Origin: Prevotella sp.
Lineage (GTDB): Bacteria; Bacteroidota; Bacteroidia; Bacteroidales; Dysgonomonadaceae
Direction: 5' to 3'
NCBI GenBank assembly: GCA_031285625.1
Contig: JAITVV010000063.1
Coordinates: 86,443 to 150,442, forward strand
DNA: 64,000 nucleotides
Shown: positions 60,936 through 64,000 of the stretch, piece by piece
Position numbering within the stretch: the first letter of the stretch is position 1
Layout: each line of letters begins with the position of its first letter
Position numbers and translations under genes: made by a program
Notes under the pieces: generated by a model
What the model was told of the DNA's origin: nothing
Seen by the model: only the letters and a program-made list of their open reading frames with translations
Databases searched by the model: none

Positions 60936-62906
60936 ATGAAAAATCTTATAAATAGAATATACCATTTCATTTTAATGGTAGGGCTGTTATTTGCCCCAGC
61001 TATTATAAATGCCCAGCAACGGATACTCATCCATTCGCATAACGATTATGAGCAAAGAGTGCCTTTCTATCAGGCCTATGCTCAGCAAGTAGCCTCCATA
61101 GAAGCAGATATCTATACCACCGGAAAAGCGGATGAACTGAAAGTTGCCCATGATCTCAAAGATGTAAATGCAGCTCCTACTCTGGACGATGCTTATATCA
61201 CTCCATTGGTAAACCTCTTTAAGCAAAATGATGGAAAACCATGGAAAAATTCGGATAAGACACTTATACTACTTGTCGATCTGAAAACTCCGGCAAACCC
61301 TACATTAGATATACTCGTTTCCAAGCTGAAAGTATATCCTGATGTTTTCGACCCTACAGTAAACCCGTATGCTGTGAAAGTTATAATATCGGGAAACCGC
61401 CCGCCGGAAAAAGACTATTCAAAATACCCTTCATTCATATCTTTTGATGGCTATAAAACAAGTTATACACTGGAAGAACTGGAAAAGATAGAAATGATAA
61501 GCCTCAATTTCCGTGATTATTCTGTGTGGAATGGTAAGGGAACTATGATAAAAGCGGAGTTTGACAAGGTAATAGAAGCAATAAATAAAGTACATTCCTT
61601 AGGCAAGCCAATCCGTTTCTGGGGCACTCCTGATGGTGTTACTGCTTGGAATACATTCCATACAATTGGGGTAGACTTTATCAATACCGACCGTCCTGAA
61701 GCTTGTGCCGATTATTTCTCACATTTCGACAATAAGAATTATCAGATAGGACAGAATGAAGATGTATCTGACGATGTAGCAAGAGCCAAAAGACTGGATA
61801 GGACAACTGTCGGCTTTCAGGGATTCAATAATAAACTATTGCAATTGTCGAAGGGTATAGAGGTATATACGCCAACCTACAAAAATGATGGTAGTAACAA
61901 ACCAGTAAAAAATATTATATTCCTGATTGGTGATGGAACAGGATTGGCTCAGTTGCAGGCCGGCGCCACCGTTAATAATGCGAATTACAGGAATGGTAAT
62001 GGGTTGACCATCTTCAATATGAAATATGTTGGCCTGCAAAATACCAGTTCGAAAGATGCCTACACAACAGACTCCGCTGCGGGTGGAAGTGCCCTGGCAA
62101 CCGGAGAATTGCACAACAACCGCCATATAAGCATGAGTGAAGATGGCATACCTTATCCTTCGATGACAGATGTAGCATATGATGCGGGGTATGCATGTGG
62201 TGTGGTGACTCTGGGCAATGTAGCTGATGCCACTCCTGCAGCATACTACGGGCATTCTGTAGAAAGGGACAACTCCGATGAGATCACATCATATTTGCTG
62301 GATGGAAAATTAACCTTGCTGAATGGTGCCGGAATGTCTGTTTTCACCAAAAGGAATGATAATAAGGATATACTAGACGAATTGAAAAATCAATACAGAA
62401 TAAGTACTTCTATTGAGGATATTAATACAGATAACAAAAAAGTGATCTGTATTGATGAACGCATGGATCTGGCTGCTTCGGAAGAAACATTATCGATGCT
62501 TGCTGATGCTACTTCTCAGGCCATTCAGAAGTTGACTACTACAAACGACAAAGGATTCTTTCTGATGGTGGAAGGTGCTAAGATAGATTATGCAGGGCAT
62601 GCAAACTCATTTCCGGGTTCTGTAATGGAAACCTTAAGTTTCGATCTGGCAGTAAAAGCGGCTCTTGAATTTGCTGACAGCAATGGTGAAACGCTAGTTG
62701 TAGTAACAGGCGACCACGAAACAGGCGGGCTCACACTAGTAGATGGAAATGTAGAGAAAGGACATCTTACGGCACGTTATATGACTGACGACCATACACC
62801 GTTGATGCTGCCTGTATTTGCATATGGCCCCGGTTCTGCCGAGTTTATGGGTGTGTATAAGAATACACAGATTTTCCATAAGATGAAAAAGATTTTAGGA
62901 TTGTAA
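60936..62906 (+). CDS. Phosphodiesterase-like / alkaline phosphatase fusion protein
   Basis: A 656-residue secreted protein (signal FILMVGLLFAPAIINA). Residues about 25-280 resemble the bacterial PI-PLC/glycerophosphodiester phosphodiesterase group: ILIHSHNDYEQRVPFYQAYA, SIEADIYTTGK and KVAHDLKDVNAAPTLDDAYI, with the His pair and metal acids of that fold. Residues about 320-656 are an alkaline phosphatase: FLIGDGTGLAQLQ, nucleophile in YTTDSAAGGSALATGELHNN, MVEGAKIDYAGHAN, VVVTGDHETGGLTL and a late His in DDHTPLMLPVFAYG. The fusion could cleave a phosphodiester and then remove the monoester. It is flanked on both sides by copies of the same short repeat. Confidence 0.9.
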   Translation: MKNLINRIYHFILMVGLLFAPAIINAQQRILIHSHNDYEQRVPFYQAYAQQVASIEADIYTTGKADELKVAHDLKDVNAAPTLDDAYITPLVNLFKQNDGKPWKNSDKTLILLVDLKTPANPTLDILVSKLKVYPDVFDPTVNPYAVKVIISGNRPPEKDYSKYPSFISFDGYKTSYTLEELEKIEMISLNFRDYSVWNGKGTMIKAEFDKVIEAINKVHSLGKPIRFWGTPDGVTAWNTFHTIGVDFINTDRPEACADYFSHFDNKNYQIGQNEDVSDDVARAKRLDRTTVGFQGFNNKLLQLSKGIEVYTPTYKNDGSNKPVKNIIFLIGDGTGLAQLQAGATVNNANYRNGNGLTIFNMKYVGLQNTSSKDAYTTDSAAGGSALATGELHNNRHISMSEDGIPYPSMTDVAYDAGYACGVVTLGNVADATPAAYYGHSVERDNSDEITSYLLDGKLTLLNGAGMSVFTKRNDNKDILDELKNQYRISTSIEDINTDNKKVICIDERMDLAASEETLSMLADATSQAIQKLTTTNDKGFFLMVEGAKIDYAGHANSFPGSVMETLSFDLAVKAALEFADSNGETLVVVTGDHETGGLTLVDGNVEKGHLTARYMTDDHTPLMLPVFAYGPGSAEFMGVYKNTQIFHKMKKILGL

Positions 62907-62920
62907 ATCAATCATACCAT

Positions 62921-63010
62921 CTTTGTCATGCTGAGGCACGAAGCATCTCGACCCTGAAACGTTTTAGTCAAAGAGGCACGAGATTCTTCACTTCGTTCAG
63001 AATGACAAAG
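62921..63010. repeat. Dispersed short repeat, copy 2
   Basis: A 90-bp element bounded by CTTTGTCATGCTGA and TCAGAATGACAAAG, 14-bp terminal inverted repeats with one mismatch. The internal GCACGAAGCATCTCGACC and GCACGAGATTCTTCACTTCG segments are typical of dispersed Bacteroidetes repeats. It lies 14 bp past the phosphatase stop. Confidence 0.7.
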
Positions 63011-63072
63011 GGAAGATTAAAATAAACTTCCAACAAAAAAGCAGATTTAGGTAGGGCGTAGTGAATTAGCTG

Positions 63073-63095
63073 ACAGAGCGTTCGTTACGCTCTGT
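63073..63095. terminator. Stem-loop with T-tract before the integrase gene
   Basis: ACAGAGCG / CGCTCTGT with a 7-base loop, followed by TTTGCTTT. It could end the PUL 2 transcript or mark the border of the element. Confidence 0.55.
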
Positions 63096-63222
63096 TTTGC
63101 TTTATATGGCTACCTATGAAAAACCATATTTCGGCAGAGTAAAGCAAGAGATACGTTACTATCCCGTTACTTGTGGTAGAGCGAAAAAACTTTTCTACAC
63201 GGTTCTTATTCAGCGTATTGCG

Positions 63223-63230
63223 TAAATTTG
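63223..63230 (+). promoter_or_regulatory. -7 promoter box of the integrase gene
   Basis: TAAATTTG matches TAnnTTTG exactly, 58 bp before the integrase start. Confidence 0.55.
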
Positions 63231-63241
63231 CATACCGTTTT

Positions 63242-63289
63242 ATAACTCAATGATAACTAATTTTGTAACCAGAAAAAACATTGAGTTAT
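63242..63289. repeat. Inverted repeat spanning the integrase start codon
   Basis: ATAACTCAATG (63242-63252) and its exact complement CATTGAGTTAT (63279-63289) are separated by 26 bp; the right arm covers the first two bases of the ATG. In mRNA this could hide the start; in DNA it could bind the integrase or a regulator. Confidence 0.6.
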
Positions 63290-64000
63290 GAGGTCAACAT
63301 TCAAGGTCTTATTTTATGTGAAGAAAGGCAGCGAGAAACCCAACGGAAACCTGCCTTTGATGTGCCGACTGACAGTGGACGGTGAAGTTAAGCAGTTCAG
63401 TTGCAAGATGGATGTTCCGCTCCGCCTGTGGGATGTAAAGAACAACCGGGCATCGGGTAAGAGTGCGGAAGCGCAGAAAATCAATCTTGCCATCGACCGT
63501 ATCCGTGTGGACGTAAACCGCCGTTATCAGGAACTGATACAGACAGACGGCTATGTTACCGCCGAAAAACTGAAAAATGCCTATCTCGGTATCGGGGTAA
63601 AGCAGGAAACCCTGCTAAAATTGTTCGAGCAACACAATGCCGAATTTGAAAAGAAGGTGGGGTACAGCAGGGCAAAAGGTACATTCTCCCGCTACCGTAC
63701 CGTCTGCAAACACATCAGGGAATTCCTGCCCTTTACCTACCACCGGGAGGATATACCGCTAAGGGAACTTAGCCTTAGTTTTATCAACGACTTCGAGTAT
63801 TTCCTGCGGACAGAGAAAGGATGCCGTACCAATACCGTGTGGGGATATATGATTGTGTTAAAGCACATCATATCCATAGCGAGGAACACAGGGCTGTTGC
63901 CGTTCAATCCCTTTGCCGGATATATCAACAGCCCCGAACACGTGGACAGGGGCTACCTTACGGAGGAAGAAATCCAAACGCTGATAGAGGCTCCGATGAA
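63288..64000 (+). CDS. Site-specific tyrosine recombinase (partial, continues past the window)
   Basis: The first 237 codons of a Bacteroides-type integrase, as found on conjugative transposons and mobilizable islands. The N-terminal arm-binding domain reads KVLFYVKKGSEKPNGNLPLM and CRLTVDGEVKQFSCKMDVP. The SAM-like core-binding domain reads KGTFSRYRTVCKHIREFLPF and LRELSLSFINDFEYFLRTEK. The catalytic domain begins at GYLTEEEIQTLIEAPM; the catalytic Arg, His and Tyr lie beyond the edge. The gene is clearly more GC-rich than the genes to its left, consistent with horizontal acquisition. Confidence 0.93.
   Translation, partial: MRSTFKVLFYVKKGSEKPNGNLPLMCRLTVDGEVKQFSCKMDVPLRLWDVKNNRASGKSAEAQKINLAIDRIRVDVNRRYQELIQTDGYVTAEKLKNAYLGIGVKQETLLKLFEQHNAEFEKKVGYSRAKGTFSRYRTVCKHIREFLPFTYHREDIPLRELSLSFINDFEYFLRTEKGCRTNTVWGYMIVLKHIISIARNTGLLPFNPFAGYINSPEHVDRGYLTEEEIQTLIEAPM

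Larger units (their letters stand above)
62907..63287. other. Junction region between PUL 2 and the integrated element
   Basis: 381 bases holding repeat copy 2 (62921-63010), a hairpin (63073-63095), the integrase promoter (63223-63230) and an inverted repeat (63242-63289). I see no protein gene. The element's attachment site should lie here, but the other end is outside the window so it cannot be placed. Confidence 0.5.

Overview
The window looks like a chromosomal segment of an AT-rich member of the Bacteroidales, plausibly a Dysgonomonas-like gut or insect-gut organism; this is a judgement from content, not a database match. The support is two polysaccharide utilization loci (PULs) with SusC/SusD pairs, ECF sigma/FecR regulation, GH92/GH97/GH109 enzymes, the Bacteroidetes promoter signature TAnnTTTG ahead of many genes, and a Bacteroides-type tyrosine recombinase at the right edge.

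Positions 1-10333 hold an alpha-mannoside locus. A GH38 alpha-mannosidase (frameshifted, running off the left edge) is divergent from a secreted GH92 enzyme. A convergent operon encodes a mannose-6-phosphate isomerase fusion, a sugar MFS permease and a ROK sugar kinase, and is divergent from a GntR/UTRA regulator. One 14-bp dyad (ATGTATGAACATAT or a near copy) occurs at all three promoter regions, so this looks like one GntR regulon: cut mannosides, import mannose, phosphorylate it, isomerise it to fructose-6-phosphate. The first GH92 has Gln in place of the usual catalytic-acid Glu, which in the family is associated with mannosyl-phosphate substrates.

Positions 10634-17593 hold an L-rhamnose operon: kinase, isomerase, symporter, aldolase and a Tat-exported Gfo/Idh-type oxidoreductase, with a convergent AraC-type regulator. 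Positions 17901-22634 hold an orphan type VI secretion spike cassette on the minus strand: vgrG (interrupted by one in-frame TAG), an unknown 314-residue protein, two tandem paralogous membrane-anchored proteins and a DUF4280 PAAR-like protein. Positions 22860-31287 hold two surface lipoproteins, tRNA-Gln downstream of tyrS, a pair of tail-fibre-like secreted proteins and an HTH protein. Positions 31374-35509 hold housekeeping genes: murF, cysK (with a strong palindromic operator candidate) and an O-acetylhomoserine sulfhydrylase.

Positions 35562-49900 (minus) are PUL 1: ECF sigma, FecR anti-sigma, SusC (split by a frameshift), SusD, and a separate unit GH109-GH2-GH97. A predicted antisense RNA of about 77 nt sits between fecR and susC. 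Positions 50124-62906 (plus) are PUL 2: ECF sigma, FecR, SusC, SusD, a GH92 with extra C-terminal domains, a lipoprotein of the endonuclease/exonuclease/phosphatase fold and a phosphodiesterase-alkaline phosphatase fusion, which suggests a phosphorylated mannose-containing glycan or GPI-like target. Two copies of a short repeat flank the phosphatase gene. From about 63.3 kb the base composition becomes clearly more GC-rich and an integrase gene runs off the right edge, marking the end of an integrated element.

Three genes (GH38, vgrG, susC) are broken by single-base events; genuine decay and sequencing error cannot be told apart here.
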